Positions 34,630 to 43,727 are shown, numbered from the stretch's first letter. The stretch: 64,000 nucleotides of DNA from Corynebacterium minutissimum (GCF_000988205.1 NZ_LAYQ01000019.1:80220-144219), one strand, 5' to 3'. Made by a program: numbers and translations. The notes: a model not told the origin generated them from the sequence alone.

Positions 34630-35770
34630 TGCTGCTGCTTCCTGTTGGGATTCGCACCGCGAGTGCGGTGCCGGCGGGTGAAGATTCTACCTGGACGCTG
34701 CCGCCAACGCTGCGAACACGCTGCTCCAGGCCGGTCAGCCCGAAGCCCCGTGGTCCTTCGATGCCGCGGCCGTCATCGACGACATCGAGGATGATTCCAT
34801 CCTCGAAAGAGCCCAGAGTGACCACGGCGCGGTCGGCGTCGGCGTGTTTCATGACATTGGTGAGACCTTCGCGCGCGGCGCGCAGGATGACGTGGGAAAA
34901 CTCGGTGGGGACGTCGGCACTGCCGGTGAGCTTGAGCCCGAAGCGGGTGCGCAGCCCCAGGCCCTTAGCCTGGGCTTGGAGCTCATCCACAAGTGTGCGC
35001 AGTTCCGCGTCGATGGAGGAGGCAGGCGCCGCCAGCTCTTTGACGAAGCGCCGGGCCTCCGCCAGGTTGTCCTGGGCCACTTTTTCAATGAGCGCGAGCT
35101 GCTCGGTGACATCCTGTTGAGCGGAGGTGTTCTTGGCGGCGCGGCTGAGCAGGACGATGGAGGACAGCCCCTGCGCCACGGTGTCATGAATCTCGCGGGA
35201 GAGCCGCTCCCTCTCCTCGAGGCGCCCGGCTTGGTGCTCGCTGGCCGCTAGCTCCTCCTGGGTCTCACGCAGTTGCTTGGCGACGGCCGCGTGGTGCGCC
35301 GCCTCCGCCTGAACCCGGCGGGCGGCGTGGTAGACGCCCACGGCAAAGCAGGTGCCGATGAACGGCCCGATGGCTGCGGCCGCGGTCCAGAATTGCGGGT
35401 GGATCCATGCGGGGACGAAGGCGGCGACGGCCCACAGCACCACGCTGGCGACGATTCCCGGCCAGAAGGGAAGCGCATGGATAAAGACGAAGACCAGCGG
35501 GAACTCGAGCCACATGAAGTCTTGGGCGTGCACCATAAGCCCGATCCACAGCAGGCACAGGGCGGCGAGCCACAGCGTGGTGGGGACGGGGCGGGTGATG
35601 GTGCGGGAGCCGAAGATGGCAAACCCCGTGTAGACCACTGCGAGTGCGATGGAGAGGCCGAGAGCGCGGGCGTCAAGGCGGTCATCGGCCCACGCGCGGA
35701 GCACGCCGAAGACGAGGAGAAAGCCAAACATGGCGTGCAGTCCCACGGTCCACAGTTTATTGCTCATCAT
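34565..35770 (-). CDS. chrS: Sensor histidine kinase, ChrS-like
   Basis: Membrane histidine kinase of 401 residues. Four to six hydrophobic helices occupy about 1-165 with almost no extracytoplasmic loop. The coiled linker leads to HisKA_3 with the phospho-histidine in ERLSREIHDTVAQGLSS. The HATPase has N in LTNVMKHA, the G1 box DDGRGIEGPRGFGLTGLEQRV. Start at ATG 35770 or 35767. The stop falls 65 bases inside the chrA gene, a long overlap. In corynebacteria ChrS senses heme in the membrane and activates hrtBA through ChrA; the gene order here supports that role. Confidence 0.82.
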   Translation of the reverse strand: MMSNKLWTVGLHAMFGFLLVFGVLRAWADDRLDARALGLSIALAVVYTGFAIFGSRTITRPVPTTLWLAALCLLWIGLMVHAQDFMWLEFPLVFVFIHALPFWPGIVASVVLWAVAAFVPAWIHPQFWTAAAAIGPFIGTCFAVGVYHAARRVQAEAAHHAAVAKQLRETQEELAASEHQAGRLEERERLSREIHDTVAQGLSSIVLLSRAAKNTSAQQDVTEQLALIEKVAQDNLAEARRFVKELAAPASSIDAELRTLVDELQAQAKGLGLRTRFGLKLTGSADVPTEFSHVILRAAREGLTNVMKHADADRAVVTLGSFEDGIILDVVDDGRGIEGPRGFGLTGLEQRVRSVGGSVQVESSPAGTALAVRIPTGSSSNGQRDAHRRSPRSPRRAARDS

Positions 35771-35810
35771 CACGGCGCTCCAGCTTATCCTCTGGCTGGA
35801 CGAGGGGGAA

Positions 35811-35842
35811 TCAACCAACTGGTTGAGTGGAGGTTCAACTGG
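35811..35842. promoter_or_regulatory. Inverted repeat in the chrS-hrtB divergent region
   Basis: TCAACCAACTGGTTGA (35811-35826) is a perfect palindrome with 7-bp arms and a 2-base centre. A further partial copy GGTTCAACTGG follows at 35832-35842. It sits in the 115-bp region between chrS and hrtB, where the response regulator would be expected to bind. Role inferred. Confidence 0.5.
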
Positions 35843-35885
35843 CTACTCGATTACTTTCTGCGCTGGCCACAGCAGGATTAATAGT

Positions 35886-36881
35886 ATGTTCCTGGCATTG
35901 AGAGAGATAGTCACCGCCCGCGGTCGGTTCTTCCTGATCGGCGGCGTCGTGGCTCTAATTACGTTGTTGCTCGTTATGTTGTCCGGCCTGACCCAAGGCC
36001 TGTCCAAGCAAAATACTTCCGCACTCGAGGCACTCGGGGAGCAGACTCCTTATGTGACCTTCTCGACGGAAGACCCGTCCTTCACCGAGTCGGAGATCTT
36101 CGCCGAGGATGTCCCCGCTTCTGGCATTCCGCTCGGTACTTCGCAGACCAAGCTTGAGGGCCACGGCGGCGTGGCGGTCTTCGGCCTGCCCGAAGGTACC
36201 CAGATCCCTGGCTCCAGCACCGTGATTCCGGAGGAGGGCATGGTCTTGAGCCAATCCATCGACGACGCCCTGAACGCGCCATCCCGGGGCACCCTCGGCG
36301 GCGTGGACCTGGACGTGAACGCGGTGGTTGAGGATGAGTACTATTCCCACTCCCCGGTGGTGTGGGTCTCCACCGCAACTTGGCAGAAGGTCTCCCATTC
36401 CCCCGAAGACATGGTGGGTGTGGCCGTGCTGTCCCACGAGCCGACCGACACCTCCGTGTCCATGGGCAAGGCCCTGTCCGGCCTGCCGGCTTATAGCTCG
36501 GAGCGCGGCTCCCTGCTGACCATGCAGGCCTTCCTCTACGGAATCTCCGCGCTGGTCACCATCGCTTTCCTGAGCATCTGGACCATCCAGCGCACCCGTG
36601 ACCTGTCCATCCTGCGTGCCCTTGGCGCCAGCGTGAAGTACCTGCTCAAGGACGCCATCGCGCAGGCTGCCATCATCCTCGCGATTGGCGTAGGGGTCGG
36701 CGCGCTCGTCGGCTGGTTGCTGGGCCTTGCCGCCCAAGGTGCCGTGCCCTTCGAGGTCTCCGCCATGACCGTCATCGTCCCCGCGCTCGGTATCTGGCTG
36801 CTCGGCATCGCTGGTGCTTTCCTGGCCACCCGCCGCGTTTCCAAGATCAACCCGCTCGACGCCCTAGGAGGCAACGCCTAA
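35886..36881 (+). CDS. hrtB: Heme exporter permease subunit (FtsX-like)
   Basis: Permease of 331 residues with the MacB/FtsX plan. One N-terminal helix (FFLIGGVVALITLLLVMLSGL) is followed by a large extracytoplasmic domain (about 40-210) and three C-terminal helices. The cytoplasmic coupling segment is RTRDLSILRALGAS. It overlaps the ATPase gene as TAATG and is divergent from a two-component system, as hrtBA is in C. diphtheriae and C. glutamicum. That pump removes excess heme. The start ATG 35886 is preceded by AGGA; the long upstream in-frame extension overlaps the operator and is not used. Confidence 0.85.
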   Translation: MFLALREIVTARGRFFLIGGVVALITLLLVMLSGLTQGLSKQNTSALEALGEQTPYVTFSTEDPSFTESEIFAEDVPASGIPLGTSQTKLEGHGGVAVFGLPEGTQIPGSSTVIPEEGMVLSQSIDDALNAPSRGTLGGVDLDVNAVVEDEYYSHSPVVWVSTATWQKVSHSPEDMVGVAVLSHEPTDTSVSMGKALSGLPAYSSERGSLLTMQAFLYGISALVTIAFLSIWTIQRTRDLSILRALGASVKYLLKDAIAQAAIILAIGVGVGALVGWLLGLAAQGAVPFEVSAMTVIVPALGIWLLGIAGAFLATRRVSKINPLDALGGNA

Positions 36882-37531
36882 TGACTACCACCGCTTCTTC
36901 CCCTGCACTGTCCCTTCGCGACATCGTGGTGACCTACCCAGACGGCCAGTCCCGCACCACTGCACTCGACGGCGTCAGCTTGGACGTCAAACCCGGCGAG
37001 CTCACCGCCGTCATCGGCGAATCCGGGTCCGGCAAGTCCACCCTGCTGTCCGTAGCCGCCGGCCTCATCGAGCCGGACTCCGGCAGCGTGGAGCGAACCG
37101 GCTCCCGCGGCCTCATCTTCCAGCAGGCCAACCTGCTGGCCGCCCTGACGGCGCGCGAACAGCTGCTCATCATTGACCACATGGAGGGCCGCAAGCCGCG
37201 CCAGGATCGTGCCGATGAGCTGCTCAGCTTCGTGGGCTTGGAGGGCTTTGGCAACCGCCGGATGAACCAGCTTTCTGGCGGCCAGCGCCAGCGCGTCAAC
37301 ATTGCGCGCGCGCTCATGGGCCAGCCTTCCGTGCTGCTTGCCGACGAACCCACCTCTGCCCTCGACTCCAAGCTCTCCCGCGAGATTGCCAAGCTCCTGC
37401 GCGGTGTCACCGATGACTTCGATACCGCAACCCTGTTCATCACGCACGACCGCAGCCTGCTTGATTATGCCGACAACGTGGTTGAGGTCAAGGACGGAAA
37501 GCTTTCCGAATACTCTGAGCTAGCCGCGTAG
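36881..37531 (+). CDS. hrtA: Heme exporter ATP-binding subunit
   Basis: ABC ATPase of 216 residues. Walker A is GESGSGKST at 46-54, Q-loop FQQANLL, signature NQLSGGQRQRVNIARAL, Walker B LLADEPTSALDS and the H-loop FITHDRSLLD. Single-domain and of LolD/MacB type, it pairs with the FtsX-like permease through an overlapping start. Powers heme efflux if the HrtBA assignment is right; other substrates are possible for this family. Confidence 0.87.
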   Translation: MTTTASSPALSLRDIVVTYPDGQSRTTALDGVSLDVKPGELTAVIGESGSGKSTLLSVAAGLIEPDSGSVERTGSRGLIFQQANLLAALTAREQLLIIDHMEGRKPRQDRADELLSFVGLEGFGNRRMNQLSGGQRQRVNIARALMGQPSVLLADEPTSALDSKLSREIAKLLRGVTDDFDTATLFITHDRSLLDYADNVVEVKDGKLSEYSELAA

Positions 37532-37584
37532 GAAGCCTCTCATCTCTCACGTGTTCAAACAAAGGGGTAAATTATCACCCCGTT

Positions 37585-38433
37585 ATGATACGACCCCGCA
37601 AGCCCCGAGTAAGCCCGACTGACTACCCGCGCATGCAGCAGTGGACCGCGCTGCATGCGCTCATGTTGAGCATCACCGTGGTGGCCTGCGGGGTCTTTAT
37701 CGTCGCTGCTCACAGAATCAAGGGAACCTCCCGCGAGGCGTTCATCCGCCGGATGGTGGGCTGGGCCTTGCTGGTGGCGGGTACTGCGTGGACGGTCATC
37801 TCCTTAGACCCGAAGCAATTCGATATCCGAGAGTCTTTGCCTTTGCACCTGTGCGATGTGCTGCGCCCGATTCTGGCGCTGGGCCTCATTACCGGCAATG
37901 AGCACGCCCTGACCTTGACCTACTTCTGGGGCATCATCCTCAACCCGCAGGCCATTATCACCCCGGACGTCATCTACTACTTCTCCCCGCGGTGGCTGCG
38001 GTTTAGCACCTACTGGTTCTTCCACATTGTTGCACTCGCCGTACCGCTGGCGCTGACTTTTGGCTTGGGCTACCGCCCGACCTGGAAGGGCTACCGCTTC
38101 GCCGTGAACGTCACGCCGGTGTGGATGGCTATCGCGATGGCAGTCAATGCGAAGACCGACGGCAACTATGGCTTCCTCAACCACGCGCCGGGCAGCTCCT
38201 CCATCATCAACCTGTTTGGCCCTTGGCCTGGCTACATCGCAGTGGAAATCCTTGCCGTCGCAGCAGCATGGGCCGGGATGACGTGGCTGTGGGAGAACAC
38301 CTCACTACGCCGCGGCACCGTGGCCGTTGGCCCGCGCGGCTCATGCGCAAGTCCGTCGGTACCGCGTCCGGGATCCTGCGCCGGGCCACGGTACGTTTTC
38401 GTAAATAGTGGCCCGCGAACCGCGAAATTCTAG
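37585..38433 (+). CDS. TIGR02206/YwaF-type integral membrane protein, C-terminus possibly frameshifted
   Basis: Membrane protein with about six or seven helices and the TIGR02206 features LPLHLCDVLRPILALGLITG, YFWGIILNPQAIITPD and GNYGFLNHAPGSSSIINLFGPWPGYI. Function unknown. ATG 37585 lies within a TATGAT hexamer, so ATG 37633 (MQQWTALHALML) may be the true start. After VAVGPRG the frame continues as a low-complexity, proline/serine-rich tail to 38433. Adding one base near 38340 would instead give LMRKSVGTASGILRRATVRFRK and a stop at 38408, a more natural cytoplasmic tail. Confidence 0.7.
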   Translation: MIRPRKPRVSPTDYPRMQQWTALHALMLSITVVACGVFIVAAHRIKGTSREAFIRRMVGWALLVAGTAWTVISLDPKQFDIRESLPLHLCDVLRPILALGLITGNEHALTLTYFWGIILNPQAIITPDVIYYFSPRWLRFSTYWFFHIVALAVPLALTFGLGYRPTWKGYRFAVNVTPVWMAIAMAVNAKTDGNYGFLNHAPGSSSIINLFGPWPGYIAVEILAVAAAWAGMTWLWENTSLRRGTVAVGPRGSCASPSVPRPGSCAGPRYVFVNSGPRTAKF

Positions 38434-38538
38434 GGCTTCGTTGCGAAAACGTACCAAGGTGGTGGCGGCCAGGTACGGATCGATCAAACAAGGTCCCAGA
38501 TCTTCAAATTTCTGGGGCGCTATTTGATCGAAACGTAC
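38390..38538. repeat. Two tandem inverted repeats sharing a GTACG core
   Basis: Repeat 1: GGTACGTTTTCG (38390-38401) and CGAAAACGTACC (38444-38455), perfect 12 bp. Repeat 2: GTACGGATCGATCAAA (38473-38488) and TTTGATCGAAACGTAC (38523-38538), 14 of 16, with an inner hairpin CCCAGA (38495-38500) / TCTGGG (38511-38516). Each arm begins or ends with GTACG. Located between the TIGR02206 gene and the minus-strand nnr gene. Could be a mobile palindromic unit or paired terminators. Confidence 0.65.
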
Positions 38539-38569
38539 TTAGCGGCGGAGCTAGCGCCGGGCCAAGGAG

Positions 38570-40171
38570 CTAGCGCTCGGCGTTGAGGAGCCGCGCGATG
38601 GCCCGCGGGATAGCCGCAGCGATCTGGGAGGCCGAACAGGGCGCGAAGCCCTCGGGGGTTTCGGCCGCGATGGCCGCCGCGTGCGCGTGGATGGCACCGG
38701 CGTGGAGGACCTCGGCGATGACCCCGGCAGGTGACGCGGCGGGAGCGCTGGCGAAGAACTGGGCCATGACCGCGCCCAGAATGCCGGAGAGCACGTCCCC
38801 GGAGCCGGGGGTCGCGGCAAAAGAGTGACCGGCGTTGAAGGAATAGAGCGGCTGGCGCGGAGCGGTGACGCGGGTCAAGCGGCCCTTGAGCAGGATGATG
38901 CTGTTTAGCTCGTCGGCTAGCTCGTGGAGGGCGCAGCTCCAGCCATCAGACGCATCGGGAGCAGATCCGAAAGTGGCCTCATAGAGGCGGCGGAACTCGC
39001 CTTCATGCGGGGTGAGGATGGTCATCGGGTGCTTGGTAACTTGCTGGCGCAGGGAGGTATTGCGCGGTAGAAGTGTTAGGGCGTCGGCGTCGAGGATGGT
39101 GGGTACGTCCTGCGCTAGCACCTTTCGCAGTTCGGTGGCCGCCGCGGCATCGGTACCGCGGCCAGGGCCCACGACCCAGGCTTGGGCTTGCCCGGCGGAG
39201 GACACATCTGGATGGCAGACCAGCTCGGGCAGCAGAGAAGTAATCGAGTTATCCCCGATGAAACGCACCATCGAGGGCGTGGCGCGCACCGCCGCGGTGG
39301 CGCAGAGGATTCCCGCACCCGGGTACGTGTTGCTGCCGGCGGCAAGGGCAACGACGCCGCCGGAGTACTTGTCGGAGCGCGCGCCTGGTGTGGGATCAAC
39401 GATGGGGCCCGTGCAGCCAACCGGCCAGGGACGGGAAGCGCGCCCGCCCGGCAGATCGATTTCGCCCGATCGCCACGCAAAGGGCGTTGGCACGGAGGGC
39501 TCGTGAGCGATGAATGCCGCTGGTTCATCGAGTTCGGCGAGGGTCTCAGCGAAAGAAGGCGCGCCGGGCAAGAAGAGATCGGAGACCACAACCTGCCCGC
39601 ATTCGGCGGCCAGCGCGTGGCCGAGGCGTGGCGAGCCAAAGGTGACGGTGACATCGGCGTTAACGGCATCCGCGGCGCACACTCCCGTATCAGCATCAAC
39701 GCCGGTAGGCATGTCGACGGCCAAGACAGCCGCCCCAGCAGAAGTGACGCAGCGGTAGAGGGGCAGGGCTGCACCGGAGAGACCGCGGGCGGATCCGAGG
39801 CCAGCGATGGCGTCGATTAGCAGTGTGCTGCCTGAGGGCGCGCTGCCGTTAGGCAGCGCATCGGCAGAAAGGACCGTACCACCGGCGCTGCAAAACGCAG
39901 CGAGGGCCTCCTCGTGGCAACGCTCTGGGACCAGGGCATGGACCGTAGCCCCGCGTGAGGCCAGCGCCGCACCGGCGTAGAGCCCATCCCCGCCGTTGCC
40001 GCCGGAACCGGCAAGAATGAGCACCGCGCCGGGGCGTGCCTCCAGCAGCACCGAGGCGGCGTCGGCCACCGCCGCGGCGGCCAGCTTCATGAGCTGATCC
40101 TCATGGGATTGTTGTTCCAGCAGGCGCTTCTCAGCGGCACGGACAGTGGCAACGGTATAAGCAGGGCGCAT
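38570..40171 (-). CDS. nnr: Bifunctional NAD(P)H-hydrate repair enzyme (epimerase + ADP-dependent dehydratase)
   Basis: Repairs hydrated NAD(P)H. Residues about 1-220 are the YjeF_N epimerase domain with VLILAGSGGNGGDGLYAGAALASRG and AVDMPTGVDADTG. Residues about 240-530 are the ribokinase-like dehydratase with GGVVALAAGSNTYPGAGILCATAAVRAT, VVGPGRGTDAA, DADALTLLP, TILTPHEGEFRRL and the catalytic ATPGSGDVLSGILGA. I start at ATG 40171 (MRPAYTVATVRAAE), 533 residues; the same frame is open far upstream on the minus strand but that is the shadow of nei. Stop of nei and this start are 10 bases apart. Confidence 0.93.
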   Translation of the reverse strand: MRPAYTVATVRAAEKRLLEQQSHEDQLMKLAAAAVADAASVLLEARPGAVLILAGSGGNGGDGLYAGAALASRGATVHALVPERCHEEALAAFCSAGGTVLSADALPNGSAPSGSTLLIDAIAGLGSARGLSGAALPLYRCVTSAGAAVLAVDMPTGVDADTGVCAADAVNADVTVTFGSPRLGHALAAECGQVVVSDLFLPGAPSFAETLAELDEPAAFIAHEPSVPTPFAWRSGEIDLPGGRASRPWPVGCTGPIVDPTPGARSDKYSGGVVALAAGSNTYPGAGILCATAAVRATPSMVRFIGDNSITSLLPELVCHPDVSSAGQAQAWVVGPGRGTDAAAATELRKVLAQDVPTILDADALTLLPRNTSLRQQVTKHPMTILTPHEGEFRRLYEATFGSAPDASDGWSCALHELADELNSIILLKGRLTRVTAPRQPLYSFNAGHSFAATPGSGDVLSGILGAVMAQFFASAPAASPAGVIAEVLHAGAIHAHAAAIAAETPEGFAPCSASQIAAAIPRAIARLLNAER

Positions 40172-40181
40172 AACCCACACC

Positions 40182-40997
40182 CTAGCGCGCGGGTTGGCAG
40201 GTGGGGCACCAGAAGAGGTTGCGGCCCTGCATGACCTGCTCCCGGATCTCGGTGCCGCACACGTAGCAGGGTTGCCCGGCGCGACGGTAGACATAGACCT
40301 CGCCGCCATGGTCATCTTTGCGGGGCTCGCGGCCCATGGCCTCCGGCGTATGGGCGGGGCGGACCGTGTCGATGCGGCCGCGTTCGACGCCGTAGTCCAT
40401 GAGATCGACCAGATCAGACCAGATGGCATCGAACTCTGCTCGGTCGAGCTGGTTGCCGGGGATGAAGGGGGAGAGTTCTTGGCGGAATAGGGCTTCTGCG
40501 CGGTAGATATTGCCCACGCCAGCAAAGAGGCCTTGGTCCATGAGCATCGCGCCGATGCTGCGCCGCGAGGCATGCACGCGGGCCCATAGGGCATCCGGGT
40601 CGGCATCCTTGCGCAGCGGATCCTGGCCCACTTTCGCCACCTTGGCCTGGTATTCCTCCTCCGTAATGAGCGTGCAGAACTGCGGGCCGCGCAGATTCGC
40701 GGCTGTGGTGCCGTTATCGATGCGCAGCCGGATTTGGCCCCAGACATCGGCAGACGGCTCAAAGCGTAGGGAACCGATGAGGCCCAGATGGATGTAGATA
40801 ACGTGGCGCGGGTTATCCGCATCGAAGTGGAGAAAGAGGTGCTTGCCAAAGGCTTCGGCGAGTAAGAGGCGGGAGTCGTCGACAAGCGCGGCCTCCGTAG
40901 CGAACCGACCTTGGGGGCTGCTCACGGCCAGCGGCTTGTTACGGAAATCCGCATTGAGTGTCCGAGCAAGGCGGTGAATAACGTGTCCCTCAGGCAT
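40182..40997 (-). CDS. nei: Fpg/Nei-family DNA glycosylase (endonuclease VIII-like)
   Basis: Base-excision repair glycosylase/AP lyase. The N-terminal catalytic P-E follows the start Met (MPEGHVIHRLARTL). H2TH helices are around LRKDADPDALWARV...IGAMLMDQGLFAGVGNIYRAEALFR. The C-terminal zinc finger uses CYVCGTEI and CPTC. At 271 residues it fits the Nei2 group; MPEGH rather than MPELPE argues against MutM. The -10 hexamer TAGACT on the minus strand is seven bases before the ATG, so the mRNA is probably leaderless. Confidence 0.92.
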   Translation of the reverse strand: MPEGHVIHRLARTLNADFRNKPLAVSSPQGRFATEAALVDDSRLLLAEAFGKHLFLHFDADNPRHVIYIHLGLIGSLRFEPSADVWGQIRLRIDNGTTAANLRGPQFCTLITEEEYQAKVAKVGQDPLRKDADPDALWARVHASRRSIGAMLMDQGLFAGVGNIYRAEALFRQELSPFIPGNQLDRAEFDAIWSDLVDLMDYGVERGRIDTVRPAHTPEAMGREPRKDDHGGEVYVYRRAGQPCYVCGTEIREQVMQGRNLFWCPTCQPAR

Positions 40998-41003
40998 GTC
41001 AAG

Positions 41004-41036
41004 AAGTCTACGCGGGGGCTGTGCTGCTGTAGACTT
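41004..41036. promoter_or_regulatory. Symmetrical divergent promoters of nei and the DUF1846 gene
   Basis: AAGTCTAC (41004-41011) and GTAGACTT (41029-41036) are an exact inverted repeat 17 bases apart. Each arm contains TAGACT in the outward direction: minus strand for nei (starts at 40997) and plus strand for the DUF1846 gene (start 41075). Confidence 0.55.
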
Positions 41037-41074
41037 TCCGGGTACTACCCGTTGAACGGAAGGGCCTAAATACT

Positions 41075-42570
41075 ATGGGGCGCGCACTCGGTTTTGACCG
41101 TGAAAAATACATTGAACTGCAGTCGGAGCACATCAACGCTCGGCGCAAAGAAATCGGCGGGAAGCTTTACCTCGAGATGGGCGGCAAGCTTTTCGACGAT
41201 ATGCACGCCTCCCGCGTGCTGCCCGGTTTCACGCCGGATAACAAGATTGCGATGCTCGAGCGCATCAAGGATGACGTAGAAATCCTCGTTTGCATCAATG
41301 CCAAGGACATCGAGCGTCAGAAGATGCGCGGTGACCTGGGAATCCTTTACGAAGATGACGTGCTGCGGCTTGTCGACGTCTTCCGGGACCGCGGCTTCCT
41401 GGTCAATAACATCGTCATGACCCAGCTCGAGGATGGCAATAGCCAGGCGGAAGCCTTCATCGAGCGCCTTGAGCGTTTGGGGCTCACCGTGGCGCGCCAC
41501 CACATCATTCCGGGCTACCCCGCCAACATCGACCTCATTGTCTCTGAGGACGGCCTGGGCAAGAACGACTACGTGGAAACCACCCGTGACCTCGTCGTGG
41601 TCACCGCGCCGGGGCCTGGCTCCGGCAAGCTGGCGACCGCGCTCTCGCAGGTCTACCACGAAAACCTGCGCGGCGTGCAGGCAGGCTACGCCAAGTTTGA
41701 AACCTTCCCCATCTGGAACCTGCCGCTTAATCACCCGGTGAACCTGGCCTATGAGGCGGCTACCGTGGACCTGAACGACGCCAACGTGATCGACCACTTC
41801 CACCTCTCCGCGCACGGCGAATCCACGGTGAACTATAACCGCGATGTCGAGGCCTTCCCGCTGCTCAAGTCACTGTTGGAGCGCCTGACCGGCACTGTGC
41901 CCTACCAGTCCCCGACGGACATGGGCGTGAACATGGTGGGCTTTTGCATCACCGACGATGAGGTCTGCCGCGAGGCCTCCCAGCAGGAGATCATCCGCCG
42001 TTACTTCAAGACGCTGGTGGAGGAGGCCCGCAATGGCCTCGACACCACGCAATCCGAGCGCGCCGCCGTAGTCATGGCGAAGGCCGGCATCAAGTCCACC
42101 GACCGTCCGGTTGTGCTCCCGGCACGTCAGAAGGCGGAGGAGACGCAAGGCCCGGCAGCCGCGCTGCAGCTTCACGACGGCACCATCATCACCGGCCGCA
42201 CCTCCCCGTTGCTGGGTTGCTCCGCAGCCGCGCTGCTCAATGCGCTCAAGCACCTGGCTGGCATCGATGATGAGCTGCACTTGTTGTCCCCGGAATCCAT
42301 CGAGCCCATCCAAACGCTGAAGACGAAGCACCTGGCTCCCAGAACCCGCGCCTGCACACCGACGAGGTGCTCATCGCGCTGTCGGTATCCGCGGCGAAGG
42401 ACGAGAACGCCCGCCGCGCGCTCGATGCGCTCAAGGAGCTTCAGGCCTGCGATGTTCACACCACCACCATCTTGGGTTCGGTGGATGAGGGCATCTTCCG
42501 CAACCTGGGCGTCCTGGTGACCTCCGATCCGGTCTTTGCCCGTAAGAGCGCGCTGTACCAGAAGCGCTAA
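41075..42570 (+). pseudogene. DUF1846 family protein, frameshifted near the 3' end
   Basis: Protein family of unknown biochemical role (about 495-500 residues), widespread in Firmicutes and actinobacteria. Conserved segments include [43 protein letters not shown] (here [14 protein letters not shown], an ATP-type loop), and [25 protein letters not shown]. The frame is intact for about 420 codons, through LKTKHL, then shifts at 42334-42335. One G appears lost from GGG. The proper continuation [20 protein letters not shown] runs in the neighbouring frame to the stop at 42570. As written the protein ends at 42520 with an unrelated tail. A sequencing deletion is likely. Confidence 0.82.
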
Positions 42571-42617
42571 ACCTCACCTGCTGGACCTTGGCTGGAAGCG
42601 CCTTCCCGCAGGCATTC

Positions 42618-42714
42618 CCCCAGACCTGGAACCCGAAAGGTGCAGGTGGGCGTCGGCAAGCGCTTGGCGACGCCCCACCACCCACGTGGGAGGTTTCGGG
42701 ATCGAGGTCTGGGG
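42618..42714. repeat. Nested palindromic element with three stems
   Basis: Outer arms at 42618-42638 (begin CCCCAGACCTGG) and 42694-42714 (end AGGTCTGGGG) pair at 19 of 21 positions. Inside are GGTGGGCGTCG (42645-42655) with CGACGCCCCACC (42668-42679), one bulged base, and the perfect palindrome CCCACGTGGG (42681-42690). Together they would fold as a three-way junction. It lies between the DUF1846 gene and trhO and may terminate the former. No coding potential. Confidence 0.65.
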
Positions 42715-42791
42715 CTTTGGGCTAAAAGCGGTTGCAGCGTTGGGCCCAAAAGATTGGGGTTTTACCTCGCAGCGGGCTTAGACTTGCGGGC

Positions 42792-43721
42792 GTGACTATT
42801 GGCAAGATTCTCCTCTACTACTGCTTTACTCCTATCGAGGACCCCACCGCGATCATGCTGTGGCAGCGCTCCCTGTGCGAGAAGCTCGGGCTCAAGGGCC
42901 GTATCCTCATTTCGGAGCACGGCATCAACGGCACCGTGGGCGGGGACATGGATGCGTGTAAGCGCTACGTGCGCGAGACCCGCGAGTACCCGGGCTTCAA
43001 GAAGATGGAGTTCAAGTGGTCCGAGGGCGGAGCGGAAGACTTCCCGCGCCTGTCGGTCAAGGTGCGCGATGAAATTGTGGCCTTCGGCGCGCCGGGCGAG
43101 CTCAAGGTGGATGAGAACGGCGTCATCGGCGGTGGTGTTCACCTCAAGCCCGAAGAGGTCAACAAGCTGGTGGAGGAGCGTGGCGAGGAGGTCGTCTTCT
43201 TCGACGGGCGCAACGCCATGGAGGCGGAAATCGGCAAGTTCAAGAATGCCGTGGTGCCGGATGTGCGCACGACCCACGACTTCATCGCCGAACTCGAGTC
43301 CGGAAAATATGACTGGATGAAGGACAAGCCCGTGGTCTCCTATTGCACGGGCGGCATCCGCTGCGAAATCCTCTCCGCTCTGATGAAGAACCGTGGCTTT
43401 AACGAGGTCTATCAGATTGACGGCGGCATCGTCCGCTACGGAGAAAAGTACGGCAACGATGGCCTGTGGGAAGGCTCGATGTACGTCTTTGACAAGCGCA
43501 TGCACCACGAGTTTGGTCAGGGCCTAGAGGATCCAGGCTTTATTCAGCTCGGCCACTGCGTGCACTGTGGGAAGGGGACGAATACCTTCCACAATTGCAT
43601 TAATGAGGACACGTGCCGCAAGCAGGTGCTCATTTGCGATGACTGTATCCAGCACGCGGAAACCCAGCACTGTGGGCGCCCAGATTGCGCCGAGGTGGCT
43701 GCGGCCCAGGCGCAGGCCTAG
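42792..43721 (+). CDS. trhO: tRNA uridine(34) hydroxylase / rhodanese-domain protein
   Basis: Rhodanese-like protein of the YceA/TrhO family, which hydroxylates tRNA uridine-34. The 309-residue protein has an N-terminal acylphosphatase-like domain ([21 protein letters not shown]), the rhodanese loop [17 protein letters not shown] with the active cysteine, and a C-terminal Cys-rich tail ([26 protein letters not shown]). I start with GTG 42792 ([10 protein letters not shown]). TAGACT (42779-42784) and TTGGGG (42755-42760), 18 bases apart, place the transcript start on the GTG, so it is probably leaderless. Confidence 0.92.
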   Translation: MTIGKILLYYCFTPIEDPTAIMLWQRSLCEKLGLKGRILISEHGINGTVGGDMDACKRYVRETREYPGFKKMEFKWSEGGAEDFPRLSVKVRDEIVAFGAPGELKVDENGVIGGGVHLKPEEVNKLVEERGEEVVFFDGRNAMEAEIGKFKNAVVPDVRTTHDFIAELESGKYDWMKDKPVVSYCTGGIRCEILSALMKNRGFNEVYQIDGGIVRYGEKYGNDGLWEGSMYVFDKRMHHEFGQGLEDPGFIQLGHCVHCGKGTNTFHNCINEDTCRKQVLICDDCIQHAETQHCGRPDCAEVAAAQAQA

Positions 43722-43727
43722 CTTTCG

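Noticed and set aside
38390..38538. CRISPR array
   Set aside because: Only two inverted pairs of different sequence; no regularly spaced direct repeats.
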